NCBI RefSeq assembly: GCF_017349295.1
Contig: NZ_JAFMPK010000026.1
Location: 621 to 64,620, forward strand
Direction of reading: 5' to 3'
DNA from: Myceligenerans salitolerans
GTDB lineage: Bacteria > Actinomycetota > Actinomycetes > Actinomycetales > Cellulomonadaceae
DNA length: 64,000 nucleotides
In this document: piece by piece, positions 46,536-55,772 of the stretch
How the letters are laid out: every line of letters begins with the position of its first letter
Position numbering within the stretch: position 1 is the first letter of the stretch
Notes under the pieces: model-generated
Databases searched by the model: none
Told to the model about the DNA's origin: nothing
The model's input: the letters and a program-made list of their open reading frames with translations, nothing else
Made by a program: the position numbers and the translations under genes

Positions 46536-47605
46536 CCTCGGTGGGCGTCGTCGGCCTCGGCCTGATCGGCGGGTCGCTCGCCCGGGCCCTCGTGGGAGCC
46601 GGTGTCCCGGTGATCGCCACCGACCCGTCCGACGGCGCGCGCTCGGCGGCCCGGTCGGCCGGCATGCAGATCGCCGACGACGTCGCGACGCTGTGCGGAA
46701 ACCGTCCGGAGACGGTCGTGCTGGCCGTGCCGCTACGGGCCATGCGGGCGGTCGCCGGCGAGGTGGCCGAGGCGCTCGGCCGGGAGCCGGGCTGGGACCC
46801 CACCGTCGTCGACGTCGGCTCGGTGAAGGGCCCGGTGCGCGAGGCGATCCGGGACGCCGGACTGGCCGGGCACTACGTCGGAGCGCACCCGATGGCGGGA
46901 ACCGAGCACAGCGGCTTCGACGCCTCGTTCCCGGACCTGCTGCGCGGTATCCGGTGGGCGGTGACCGTCGACATGACCGCGGAGCCGGCCGCCGTCCGGC
47001 CCGGGAACGACGGGCCGGTGCCGGTCACCGTGACCGACCCCGACCGGCTGGCGGGCGTGCTGCGCCTGATCACCGCGCAGCTCGGCGGCACGGCCGCCGT
47101 CCTGACCGACGACGCCCACGACGAGGCCGCGGCGCTCGTGTCCCACGTGCCGCACGTGCTGGCGGGCGAACTGCTCGGCCTGGTGGCCGGCGCGCCGGTG
47201 CGCGACGTGGCGCTCGGCCTCGCGGCAGGGTCGTTCCGCGACGGGACGCGCGTGGCCTACGGCGACCCCCGGCGCACGGAGGCGATGGTGACGCAGAACG
47301 CGGCATGGGTGGGACCCGCGCTGCGGCTCGCGGCACGGGACCTGGAGATGCTGGCCGACGCGCTCGACTCGAACGCGCCCACGGGCTGGTTCTTCGACCG
47401 GCCCGAGCCGTTGCGCGGCCGGCGCGCCGGGCACGTGCCCGGCCGGGGCGCGAACGGCGTGGCCGAGATCCCGCTCCGCGAGACCGACCCGCCACCCGAG
47501 CAGCGTGTCCCGCTGGAGGGCGACTGGCCGGCGGTGCTGGTGGACCGGTGCGCGGCGGGCGCCGTCGTCGTCCTGATGGAGCCGACGACGGCGGTCCTCA
47601 CCTGA
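46532..47605 (+). CDS. tyrA: prephenate dehydrogenase
   Basis: The protein has 357 residues. It makes 4-hydroxyphenylpyruvate from prephenate with NAD(P), or arogenate with NADP. The Rossmann start is VGVVGLGLIGGSLARAL. Family marks are VVDVGSVKGPVREAI and YVGAHPMAGTEHSGFDAS, which includes the catalytic His. GTG at 46532 overlaps the pheA stop. The last about 70 residues (RPEPLRGRRAGHVPGRG onwards) extend past the usual end without an ACT domain, so feedback by Tyr may run through the upstream ACT-like protein (inference). Confidence 0.94.
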   Translation: MTSVGVVGLGLIGGSLARALVGAGVPVIATDPSDGARSAARSAGMQIADDVATLCGNRPETVVLAVPLRAMRAVAGEVAEALGREPGWDPTVVDVGSVKGPVREAIRDAGLAGHYVGAHPMAGTEHSGFDASFPDLLRGIRWAVTVDMTAEPAAVRPGNDGPVPVTVTDPDRLAGVLRLITAQLGGTAAVLTDDAHDEAAALVSHVPHVLAGELLGLVAGAPVRDVALGLAAGSFRDGTRVAYGDPRRTEAMVTQNAAWVGPALRLAARDLEMLADALDSNAPTGWFFDRPEPLRGRRAGHVPGRGANGVAEIPLRETDPPPEQRVPLEGDWPAVLVDRCAAGAVVVLMEPTTAVLT

Positions 47606-47611
47606 CAGGCG

Positions 47612-50600
47612 TCAGCCGCCGTTCCCGCCCCCGCCCGTGCACTCGACCGGGTTGTCGGGCTTGTAGGTCCACGTGTACGTCTCGTCCTTCACGAGGTCCC
47701 CGTCCAGGTAGACCTTGCGGTAGTTCGAGATCGTGAACCCGTCCTCACCGCCGGGGTAGGCCACGCACTCGGAGTCGTTGCTCTTCACCGTGGAGGTCTC
47801 CACGACGTTCTGGTGACCGCTGTCGCTGGTCTCGACCTCGTAGTGCTTGGTGCTCCAGATGCGGACGGTCAGCTGGCCGTTGCTGACGAACGACTGCAGG
47901 ACGGCCCCGTACGGGGTGTCGTTCTTGAACTTCATGTCGAGCGCGCCGACGTAGATCGTCGCCTCACGTCCCGCCGGGTAGCGGGGGAACCAGAAGCTGT
48001 GCTGACGGTGCTCGACGTCGTCGTACCCCGCGAAGTAGCCGGCGTTGTAGCTGGTCGTGGCCATCTGGGAAAGACCGCCCCCGACGCCCTCGACGTGCTG
48101 GCCGTTGCTCACGATGCCCGACGCCACGTACCCGTTGGCCTCGGTGATCGGTGAGAGGGCGTCGATCAGCGAGAACGTCTCACCGGGCTTGACCAGCTCG
48201 CCCGTGACCATCTCCGCGCCGCGGACCAGGTTCTGCGTACGGACGTTGTCGGCGGTGAGCGGCGTCGAGAACTCCGAGACGATCTCCTTGACGCCGAGCT
48301 GCTGGAGCGCCTCCTTGGTGTTCTCCGGGTCCTGTTCGTGCAGCTCCACCGACGCGACCCGGTCGTCGCCCCGTGCCGCGGCGTTGACCGCCTCACCGAC
48401 CTCCTTGGGCCGCAGCGTCGTCCCCGGGCCTCCGCCGACCACCTGCGGCCGGCCGTCCTGGAACACGAAGTGCGCGTCCTCCGGGATGGTGAGGAGGTTC
48501 GCGGTGCGCTCGACGATCGTGTTCACGAGGCCCTCGCGGTCCAACCGGAGGGCGAGCGCACCGTCGTGCCGCTCGAAACTCGCGAAGGTCGCGAGGTCCG
48601 CCGGGGTGAGCTCGACGCTCTGTCCCCCGACCTCGACCGTCACGGGAGCGGACACCACCGTGTTCGCCGTGTCCATCGCGGCGTCGACCTCGGCCTGGGT
48701 GACCTCCGGCTCGATCTCTCGTGTCGGGAGCGTGAACGGCGGTTCGGAGCGCAACCAGCTGGAGGTGATGACGGCTCGCGCGCCTGCCGTGTCCACCGTC
48801 GAGCCGCGCCTGGCGTCCGTGGCCTTCGGTGCGCCGTCCTGGAACGCGACCGCGCCGTTCGCCGCCTTGACCGCCATCGACTCCTCGAGGCCGTCGACGG
48901 CGCTGCCGAGCTTCTTCTCGTCGACGTCGAGGACGAGTTCCGCCTCCGCGCCGCCGAAGAAGTGCTCCCACATGCGTGTGGGGTCGAGAGAGAACCCGGT
49001 GAGGGCGTCGACGGTCGCCTCGGCGTCGTACGCCAGGCCGGCCTTGGCCGGCTTGAGCGTGGACTCCGCCTGGCCTGCGACCAGTGCCACGGGCTTCTCC
49101 GCCCGCGGCGCGAGCGCCTCGTCGAGCGTGGCGACCGCCTCGTCGCGCGACTGGCCGCCGAGGTCGACCCCGGCCACCTCGACGCCGTTCGGCACGGCGC
49201 CTGCCTGGACGCCCGCGATGATCGCGAAGAGACCGAGGAGGGCCACGACGGCCGCACCGACACCCAGCGCGAGCCTGCGGCCCCGGCGGGGTGCGCGGTC
49301 GTCCTGGATGCCCAGGGTCCACGAGCCGCCCTCCGGCGGAGGCGGGAACTGACCCGATCCGCCCGGCCCCCCGGGCGCGGGCGGCCAGCTCGACCCGAGT
49401 CCGCCCGGCCGCGCGGACGGACCGGACGCGTCGGACGCGTCCGGTCCGCCGGGTCCCGCGACACTGCCGAGCGGTACCTGGCCCGGGCGTGTGCCGCCGC
49501 CGTCAGGAGAGCCGGGAGAGCCCTGTGGGGTGTCGTTCGCCGCCGCGGCACCCACCGGAACGGTGCGGCCGGGGTGGCCGGGACCCGCGGGCGGGACGGC
49601 GCCACCGGGAGGCATCGTGCCGGTGCCGGCGGGCGGGACGGTACCCGCGGGCGGGACCGGGCCGACGGGCGGGACCGCGTCCGCCGGCGGAACGTTCCCC
49701 GCCGGCTGAGCCTGCCCCGCGAGCGGGACGGCGTCGACCGGGGGAACACCACCGGCGGGAGGGGTCTCGCCGGCGAGCGGGACGCCGCCGGCCGGCGGGA
49801 CCGCCACGGTCGGCGGGGTCGCGGGCGGTGGGGTCGCGGGCGGCGGGGTCGCGGGGCCGTCGGGGTGCCGCACGGCGTGGGGATTCACGACTCGCGCGAT
49901 CGCACCCGTCAGCGGCTTGAGCTTCGGGATCATGCCGGTGATCGGCCGGATGAACGGGTTGTCGCTGCCCCGGCCCGCGGGAGCGGCGCCCTCGCCCGGG
50001 GCCGCACCCTCGCCCGGCGAGCCGGCAGCCGCGCCCTTGCCCGGCCGCGGCTTCTTGGCCGGCCGCTCGAACGCGAAGACACGAGGCGTGTACCCCACCT
50101 GCTTGGTGGGGCTCGCCGGACGTTCCGGAGTCAGGTTGTCGACCACCGACTGCAGGACCGCGGCCTGGTCGCCGTCCGCGTCCGCCCCGGAAGCCGCGGC
50201 GGACGCCGCCGCCCCGGCCCGCGCCGCGGCCGACGACGAGCCACCCGGCACGGTGGGCCCGGACTGCGCGGCGGGAACCGACGACGAGGCCGTGCCCGAC
50301 GACGAACCGGATGACGTGGCCGAACCGGATGACGTGGCGGGACCGGGCGACGTGGCCGAACCGGACGACGTGGCGGGACCGGACGACGACGACGCGCGCG
50401 GCGCGGCGGGTTCCGGCGCGGCGGCGCCGGACCGTGGCGCGGCGGAGCCTGACGGGCGGGCGGGCACCTGCGGCGCGGCCGGCCCTGCCGGTTCGGCGGA
50501 GGACCGCGGCCCGTCGGGTTGCGGTCCGGCCGGTCCGGACGGCTGAGCGGGAGCCTGCGAGGACGTAGAAGACGATGGCTGCCGGGCCGGCACCGGGGCA

Positions 50601-51373
50601 CCCTGCGCCGGAACGGACGGCGGGGTGCCCGGCGCCGGAGCCGGCGGAGTGGCGGGTGCCGGCCCGGCGCCGGCGGAGGTCGCCGAGGCCGCGGAGGGCG
50701 GCGTGCCGTCCGCGGCACCCTCGGATGCCGCGGACAGAGCCTTGGCACCAGGAGTCACTGCCGGCTCGGGCGTCGATCGCGGAGCGGGAGTGGTCGCGGG
50801 TGAGGGCGAATGGGGCGAGGTCCCGCCGTCGCCGGAGGTCCCACCCTGGCCTGAGGTCCCGCCTTGGCCTGGGGTCCCACCCTGGCCCGAGGTCCCGCCC
50901 TGGCCGGGGACACCGTCCTGGCCCGGCACAGGAGGCCGCGTCGGTCCGTCGGACCGGCCCGGTGCGGGGGCGGGAGCACCGCTCTGCCCGGACGGAGGAA
51001 CCGGCACGGCTGACGAAGGAGCAGGGCCGGAGGCGTCGCTCTGCCCTGACGAGGGAACGGGAGCGCCCCCCGGGGCCTGTGCGGAGCCGGGCGCGGGCGC
51101 CGAACCTGGAACGGGTGGCGCGGGAGCCCGCGGAGGGGTGTTCACCGGGGCGCCGCCGGGCCTCCGGCCGGCGTCGTCCTCGGGGGAACGCCTGGTCGCC
51201 GGGTCCACGGGCGTCGCGCCGGGCTCGTTCGCCGGCGGGACGTCAGGGCGCGCCGGCCCGCCACCCGGACCGGGTCGGCTGGACGAGAGCGGCGGCATCG
51301 GCTGCCGAGCGTCGTTCGCATCGTTCTGACCGGTCGGCTCTGACGGCTTGTCGTTGTCGGTCGGCTGGCCCAT
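47612..51373 (-). CDS. VanW-family membrane protein with giant disordered N-terminus
   Basis: The protein has 1,253 residues. About 690 N-terminal residues are Pro/Gly/Ser/Ala/Thr-rich, with internal repeats (GTSGQGGTPGQ units; SSGSATSPGPATSS units; VPPAG units), and should lie in the cytoplasm. One membrane helix follows (about 699-726), then an extracellular peptidoglycan-binding-4 type domain (VEVAGVDLGGQSRDEAVATL) in two copies and a VanW domain (about 1048-1170: VKPGETFSLID, GGGLSQMATTSYNA). A G5-like C-terminal end closes it. The VanW role in glycopeptide resistance is not defined. The domain set suggests a cell-wall cross-linking or sensing protein, inference only. GGAG precedes the ATG. 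It is convergent with tyrA, six bases apart. Confidence 0.9.
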   Translation of the reverse strand: MGQPTDNDKPSEPTGQNDANDARQPMPPLSSSRPGPGGGPARPDVPPANEPGATPVDPATRRSPEDDAGRRPGGAPVNTPPRAPAPPVPGSAPAPGSAQAPGGAPVPSSGQSDASGPAPSSAVPVPPSGQSGAPAPAPGRSDGPTRPPVPGQDGVPGQGGTSGQGGTPGQGGTSGQGGTSGDGGTSPHSPSPATTPAPRSTPEPAVTPGAKALSAASEGAADGTPPSAASATSAGAGPAPATPPAPAPGTPPSVPAQGAPVPARQPSSSTSSQAPAQPSGPAGPQPDGPRSSAEPAGPAAPQVPARPSGSAAPRSGAAAPEPAAPRASSSSGPATSSGSATSPGPATSSGSATSSGSSSGTASSSVPAAQSGPTVPGGSSSAAARAGAAASAAASGADADGDQAAVLQSVVDNLTPERPASPTKQVGYTPRVFAFERPAKKPRPGKGAAAGSPGEGAAPGEGAAPAGRGSDNPFIRPITGMIPKLKPLTGAIARVVNPHAVRHPDGPATPPPATPPPATPPTVAVPPAGGVPLAGETPPAGGVPPVDAVPLAGQAQPAGNVPPADAVPPVGPVPPAGTVPPAGTGTMPPGGAVPPAGPGHPGRTVPVGAAAANDTPQGSPGSPDGGGTRPGQVPLGSVAGPGGPDASDASGPSARPGGLGSSWPPAPGGPGGSGQFPPPPEGGSWTLGIQDDRAPRRGRRLALGVGAAVVALLGLFAIIAGVQAGAVPNGVEVAGVDLGGQSRDEAVATLDEALAPRAEKPVALVAGQAESTLKPAKAGLAYDAEATVDALTGFSLDPTRMWEHFFGGAEAELVLDVDEKKLGSAVDGLEESMAVKAANGAVAFQDGAPKATDARRGSTVDTAGARAVITSSWLRSEPPFTLPTREIEPEVTQAEVDAAMDTANTVVSAPVTVEVGGQSVELTPADLATFASFERHDGALALRLDREGLVNTIVERTANLLTIPEDAHFVFQDGRPQVVGGGPGTTLRPKEVGEAVNAAARGDDRVASVELHEQDPENTKEALQQLGVKEIVSEFSTPLTADNVRTQNLVRGAEMVTGELVKPGETFSLIDALSPITEANGYVASGIVSNGQHVEGVGGGLSQMATTSYNAGYFAGYDDVEHRQHSFWFPRYPAGREATIYVGALDMKFKNDTPYGAVLQSFVSNGQLTVRIWSTKHYEVETSDSGHQNVVETSTVKSNDSECVAYPGGEDGFTISNYRKVYLDGDLVKDETYTWTYKPDNPVECTGGGGNGG

Positions 51374-51498
51374 TCACATTGCTCCGTGCAACCTGTCGCG
51401 GCGCGGGCTCTCCGCACCGCCAGACACCGTCGCGCACGCACGCGCGGCCGTCCCCGAAGCGCATCCTACTGGCCGGTCAGTGCGCTCCGGACCGGGAT

Positions 51499-51972
51499 TC
51501 ACCCGGCTCCGAGTGGAGGTTCTGTGCTGGTCACAGACGTACCGGCCACCGGGGCGGCCGACTCCTCCGCCGATCGCCGCAGCGGCTCCTCACGGAACCA
51601 CGAGGCCGGCAGGAACGCTGCCACGCCCAGGGTCACGACACCGGCATACGTCCAGACGAGCCCGAGCGTCCCCGCCGGGACGAGGACGTCCCCGCCAGAG
51701 CCGCGCAACGACATCAGCTGCACCGCCACGATCCAGCCACCCGCGAACGCGAGGAGCGCCCCGTACCCGGACCAGGCCCGGCACATGACCGCGGCCGCCC
51801 CGGTGAGCGCGACCGCGAGGGCAGCCCCGGCGTACCAGGACTCGTCGCCGTACCGGTGCACCGCGGTGCCGAGCGCGCCGATGACGAGCCCGAGGGCGAC
51901 CGCGAGCAGCACCCGGACGACGACGGAGCCCAGGCGCGGACGGTTCGGGTGACGCTCGTGCTGTTCTGTCAC
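51499..51972 (-). CDS. small multi-spanning membrane protein (DUF6113-like)
   Basis: The protein has 157 residues with four predicted membrane helices (VVVRVLLAVALGLVIGALG; AGAALAVALTGAAAV; AFAGGWIVAVQLM; YAGVVTLGVAAFL). The GTG at 51972 has GATGAT six bases upstream and GGGCGG adjacent, so it is either leaderless or weakly ribosome-led. The size and the place close to mshB match the actinobacterial DUF6113 proteins as I recall them. Function unknown. The frame opens far upstream, but that part is antisense to the LURP-one gene and not real. Confidence 0.75.
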   Translation of the reverse strand: MTEQHERHPNRPRLGSVVVRVLLAVALGLVIGALGTAVHRYGDESWYAGAALAVALTGAAAVMCRAWSGYGALLAFAGGWIVAVQLMSLRGSGGDVLVPAGTLGLVWTYAGVVTLGVAAFLPASWFREEPLRRSAEESAAPVAGTSVTSTEPPLGAG

Positions 51973-51978
51973 CCGCCC

Positions 51979-51984
51979 ATCATC
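51979..51984 (-). promoter_or_regulatory. leaderless -10 candidate for the small membrane protein gene
   Basis: GATGAT on the minus strand, six bases before the GTG at 51972. Confidence 0.3.
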
Positions 51985-52080
51985 GCGCACTTTGCTGGGT
52001 GGTACCTCGATGGTGTGCCAGACTCCGGACGCGAAGCGCGTCGGCCCTTCACGAAGCGGCGCCCGGAACGGAAGGCAACC

Positions 52081-52659
52081 ATGAACGCCCAGACCCTTCA
52101 GTCGCAGACCACGCTGTACATCCGGCAGCGCGTGCGGCTCATGGTCAACCAGTACGCCGTGCACGCCGCACGGCCCGACGGCTCGGAAGGCGAGCTCCTC
52201 GCCTTCGCCCAGCAGAAGCGCATGGCGATGCGCGAGCAGGTCACGCTGTACACGGACGACACGAAGTCCGTTCCCGTGCTCGGGTTCAAGGCCCGCCAGG
52301 TGATGGACCTCGGCGCCACCTACGACGTCACCGACGCCTCCGGTACGCCGATCGGCCTGTTCCGCAAGGACTTCGGCAAGTCGTTCCTCCGCAGCACGTG
52401 GTACCTGGAGCAGCCGGGGCTCGGTGAGGCGACCGGACAGGAGCGGAGCATGTGGGTGTCGGTGCTCCGCCGGCTCGTGGAGAGCCTGGACTGGCTGCCC
52501 TACCACTTCGACTTCACCATCGGCGGACAGCCGGCGTTCTCGGTCGAGAAGCAGTGGGCGCTCCGCGACAGGTACACGGTGCAGATCCACGATCCGAACC
52601 TGGACCGTCGCCTGGTCGTCGCCATGGCGGTCGCCCTGGACGCGCTCCAGGGGCGCTGA
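52081..52659 (+). CDS. LURP-one-related / tubby C-terminal-like protein
   Basis: The protein has 192 residues. A single twelve-strand barrel-like domain (YIRQRVRLMVNQYAVHAARP, VPVLGFKARQVMDLGATYDV, GTPIGLFRKDFGKSFLRSTW, FDFTIGGQPAFSVEKQWALR) is typical of the LURP-one family, related to phospholipid scramblases and tubby C-domains. Cytoplasmic. GGAAGG precedes the ATG by about nine bases. It is convergent with mshB, 28 bp between stops. Function in bacteria is unknown; membrane-lipid interaction is a fair guess. Confidence 0.88.
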   Translation: MNAQTLQSQTTLYIRQRVRLMVNQYAVHAARPDGSEGELLAFAQQKRMAMREQVTLYTDDTKSVPVLGFKARQVMDLGATYDVTDASGTPIGLFRKDFGKSFLRSTWYLEQPGLGEATGQERSMWVSVLRRLVESLDWLPYHFDFTIGGQPAFSVEKQWALRDRYTVQIHDPNLDRRLVVAMAVALDALQGR

Positions 52660-52687
52660 CCGGCCCGGCCCGATCCGGCCCGGGCGT

Positions 52688-53698
52688 TCAGGCGCGCGGT
52701 GCCACCAGGTAGGTCTCCCGCTCCGGGACGGGCGCGAGCACGCCGTTGCTCAGGGCGTAGAACCCCAGGATGCCCGCTCCCCGGGCGCGGGTGACGTACT
52801 GGATCTGCGTGGCGTGCGCGCGCATCGCCGTGAGGACACGGTCGAGCACGGGCGCCACGTCGACACGCTCCGTCGTCCCGGGCAGGTTCTCCTTGGCGAA
52901 CGGCGGCAAGGGTTCTCCGGGATCGGGCAGGGTCAGTCCGTGTCCGGCGGCGGCCGCGCGGGCCTCCCGGCTCGCGCGGAGGGCCCGCCGGGCGGCTCGG
53001 ACCTCGTCCGCGGGCGCGACCGCCTGCCACAGCTCGGGAACCGCGGGCGCTCCGCCGGCGGCGAGCAGCGCCAACGCGCGGACCGTGACCTCGTGCGCGC
53101 GGACGTGGTCCGGGTGCCCGTACCCGCCGCCTGGCTCGTAGGTCGCCACCACCGCCGGCCGGAGCCTCTCGACGAGACCCGCCAGCCGCAGGGCGGGTCC
53201 GTCGAGCGCCACCCGGGCGAACGCCGTCGGCGGTGAGTCGGCGGACGGTCCGGCCACTCCCGGCCGGACCCATTCCATCCCGGAGTCCTCGTACCGCCGC
53301 GCGCCCGGCGCGCCAGGAGCATCGCGCACGGCACCATCGGCCGCCGCGGGCATGACCTGGTCCAGGAACACCTGGTCCGCCCCGAGGGCCGCCGTCGCCC
53401 GCGCGAGCTCGCGCTCACGCCGGGCGGCCAGCGCCGGACCGTCGCCCTCGAGCGCTGCCAGGCCCTCCGACGTCGTACCGGGGAGCGCGATCACCTCGCC
53501 GCGTTCCCCCCGGGTACACGTCACGACCGTGACGGGCCGCCCGGCCGCCGCCCAGGTGGCGACGAGCGCACCGGTGGACAGCGTCTCGTCGTCCGGGTGT
53601 GCGTGGACCACCACGAGTCCGCCCTCACCGCCGGACGGCGGGAGCGCGGTGCCGGTCGCGTCCTCCGCGGCCGTGGCCGTCCTGTACCCCCGCCTCAC
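52688..53698 (-). CDS. mshB: mycothiol biosynthesis GlcNAc-Ins deacetylase MshB
   Basis: The protein has 336 residues. The PIG-L/LmbE metalloenzyme zinc site is VVVHAHPDDETLSTGAL (His-Pro-Asp-Asp) plus the third ligand in GGGYGHPDHVRAH. It deacetylates 1-O-(2-acetamido-deoxyglucosyl)-inositol, the second committed step of mycothiol, so the cell should use mycothiol as its thiol buffer. The frame starts 22 bp after the typA stop on the same strand, a pairing common in actinobacteria. A mycothiol S-conjugate amidase (Mca) is a close relative and cannot be fully excluded. Confidence 0.9.
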   Translation of the reverse strand: MRRGYRTATAAEDATGTALPPSGGEGGLVVVHAHPDDETLSTGALVATWAAAGRPVTVVTCTRGERGEVIALPGTTSEGLAALEGDGPALAARRERELARATAALGADQVFLDQVMPAAADGAVRDAPGAPGARRYEDSGMEWVRPGVAGPSADSPPTAFARVALDGPALRLAGLVERLRPAVVATYEPGGGYGHPDHVRAHEVTVRALALLAAGGAPAVPELWQAVAPADEVRAARRALRASREARAAAAGHGLTLPDPGEPLPPFAKENLPGTTERVDVAPVLDRVLTAMRAHATQIQYVTRARGAGILGFYALSNGVLAPVPERETYLVAPRA

Positions 53699-53719
53699 GC
53701 GTGGAACCGGGGAACCCGT

Positions 53720-55666
53720 TCAGGCCCGCTTCGCGCGCGCCGCCGCGCGGGCGCGCTCCGTCTGGTTCAGGACGACCTTGCGGATGCGGACGAACTCCGG
53801 CGTCACCTCGACGCACTCGTCCTCCTGCGCGAACTCCAGGGACTCCTCGAGCGTGAGCTTGCGCGGCGGGATCAGGTTCTCGAAGCTGTCCGCGGTCGCC
53901 GACCGCATGTTCGTCAGCTTCTTCTCCTTGGTGATGTTGACGTCCATGTCCTCGTTGCGGGAGTTCTCGCCGACGATCATGCCCTCGTAGACCTCCTGCG
54001 TGGGGTCGACGAAGAACGACCCGCGCTCCTGCAGGTTGATCATCGCGAACGGCGTCACCTTGCCGGCGCGGTCGGCCACGAGGGATCCGGTCGCGCGCGA
54101 CTCGATGGGGCCGTGCCACGGCTCGTAACCCTCCGAGATGGACGCGGCGATGCCGGTGCCGCGGGTCTCGGTGAGGAAGCGGGTACGGAACCCGATGAGG
54201 CCGCGTGCCGGGACCATGAACTCCATGCGCACCCAGCCGGTGCCGTGGTTCGTCATGGTGTCCATCCGGCCCTTGCGCGCCGCGAGCAGCTGCGTGACGG
54301 CGCCCAGGTACTCCTCGGGCACGTCGATGGTCATGCGCTCCATCGGCTCGTGCCGCTTGCCGTCGATCTCCTTGGTGACCACCTGAGGCTTGCCGACGGT
54401 GAGCTCGAAGCCCTCGCGGCGCATCTGCTCGACCAGGATGGCCAGCGCCAGCTCACCGCGGCCCTGTACCTCCCACGCGTCGGGACGCTCGGTCGGCAGC
54501 ACGCGGAGCGAGACGTTGCCGATCAGCTCGGCGTCGAGCCGGTCCTTGACCTGACGCGCGGTGACCTTGTGGCCCTTGCCACCCTTGCCCGCGAGCGGCG
54601 AGGTGTTGATCCCGATGGTCATGGAGATCGCCGGGTCGTCCACGGTGATCACCGGAAGCGGACGGGGGTCGTCGATGTCGGTCAGCGTCTCGCCGATCAT
54701 GATGTCGGCGATGCCCGCCACGGCGACGATGTCTCCCGGGCCCGCCTTCTCGGCCGGGACCCGGTCGAGCGCCTTCGTCTCGAGCAGCTCGGTGATCTTC
54801 ACGGTCTCGACGGTGCCGTCGTGTCGCGCCCAGGCGACCTGCGCGCCCTTGCGCAGCTCGCCGTTGTGGATGCGCAGCAGCGCGAGGCGGCCGAGGAACG
54901 GCGAGGCGTCGAGGTTCGTGACGTGTGCCTGCAAGGGCATGTCCTCGGCATAGGTGGGGGCCGGGATCTTGCCCAGGATGGTGGCGAACAGCGGCTCGAG
55001 GTCCTCGTTGGCGGGCAGGGCGCCGTCGGCGGGCTGCTCCGTGTCCGCGCGACCCGCCTTCGCGGAGGCGTAGACGACGGGCACGTCGAGGATCGCGTCC
55101 AGGTCGAGGTCGGGGACCTCGTCCGAAAGATCGGAGGCGAGCCCGAGCAGAAGATCCGTGGTCTCCCCGACGACCTCCTCGATGCGGGAGTCGGGACGGT
55201 CGACCTTGTTCACCACGACGATCACGGGCAGCTTCGCTGCCAGCGCCTTGCGCAGCACGAACCGGGTCTGGGGCAGCGGGCCCTCGGACGCGTCCACCAG
55301 CAGGACCACGCCGTCGACCATCGACAGGCCGCGTTCGACCTCGCCGCCGAAGTCGGCGTGGCCCGGGGTGTCGATCACGTTGATGGTGACGCCGTCCGGC
55401 TCGCCGGCGGCCGCCGCGGCGGGACCGGCGTACCGGATCGCCGTGTTCTTCGCGAGGATCGTGATGCCCTTCTCACGCTCCAGGTCACCCGAGTCCATGA
55501 CCCGGTCGTCGACCTGCTGATGCGCGTCGAAGGCACCGGCCTGCCGGAGCATGGCGTCGACCAGGGTGGTCTTGCCGTGGTCGACGTGGGCGACGATCGC
55601 CACGTTGCGCAGGTCGGAGCGGACGGCAAGGGACGTCGCAGCGGAGTTGGGCACGGCTGAACTCAT
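53720..55666 (-). CDS. typA: translational GTPase TypA/BipA
   Basis: The protein has 648 residues. It is a ribosome-associated EF-G-like GTPase. G motifs: AHVDHGKTTLVDAM, DTPGHADFGGEVERGL and NKVDRPDSR. Domain V and the C-terminal domain carry NHGTGWVRMEFMVPARGLIG, GRGELALAILVEQMRREGFE and TNMRSATADSFENL. The ATG at 55666 is chosen because the protein then begins close to the G1 loop; the earlier GTG at 55702 adds 12 unlikely residues. It is the first gene of typA-mshB, with the dpp terminator just upstream. Confidence 0.95.
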   Translation of the reverse strand: MSSAVPNSAATSLAVRSDLRNVAIVAHVDHGKTTLVDAMLRQAGAFDAHQQVDDRVMDSGDLEREKGITILAKNTAIRYAGPAAAAAGEPDGVTINVIDTPGHADFGGEVERGLSMVDGVVLLVDASEGPLPQTRFVLRKALAAKLPVIVVVNKVDRPDSRIEEVVGETTDLLLGLASDLSDEVPDLDLDAILDVPVVYASAKAGRADTEQPADGALPANEDLEPLFATILGKIPAPTYAEDMPLQAHVTNLDASPFLGRLALLRIHNGELRKGAQVAWARHDGTVETVKITELLETKALDRVPAEKAGPGDIVAVAGIADIMIGETLTDIDDPRPLPVITVDDPAISMTIGINTSPLAGKGGKGHKVTARQVKDRLDAELIGNVSLRVLPTERPDAWEVQGRGELALAILVEQMRREGFELTVGKPQVVTKEIDGKRHEPMERMTIDVPEEYLGAVTQLLAARKGRMDTMTNHGTGWVRMEFMVPARGLIGFRTRFLTETRGTGIAASISEGYEPWHGPIESRATGSLVADRAGKVTPFAMINLQERGSFFVDPTQEVYEGMIVGENSRNEDMDVNITKEKKLTNMRSATADSFENLIPPRKLTLEESLEFAQEDECVEVTPEFVRIRKVVLNQTERARAAARAKRA

Positions 55667-55734
55667 TTCCGAAAAGTCGAGGTGGGGGCGCGGACGCAAC
55701 ACCGTCGACGCGCCGGCACCATTCTACCCGTGCC

Positions 55735-55766
55735 CGACGGAGCCCGGCCTTCGCCGGGCCCCGTCG
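55735..55766 (-). terminator. terminator of the dpp operon
   Basis: A stem CGACGG-A-GCCCGGC / GCCGGGC-C-CCGTCG with a CTTC tetraloop and one mismatch lies 6 bases past the stop of the fused ATPase gene (55773) and upstream of typA. Confidence 0.82.
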
Positions 55767-55772
55767 TCAGAC

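Noticed and set aside
55735-55766. Riboswitch upstream of typA
   Set aside because: It is a simple hairpin just past the dpp stop codon with no conserved aptamer shape; a terminator explains it.
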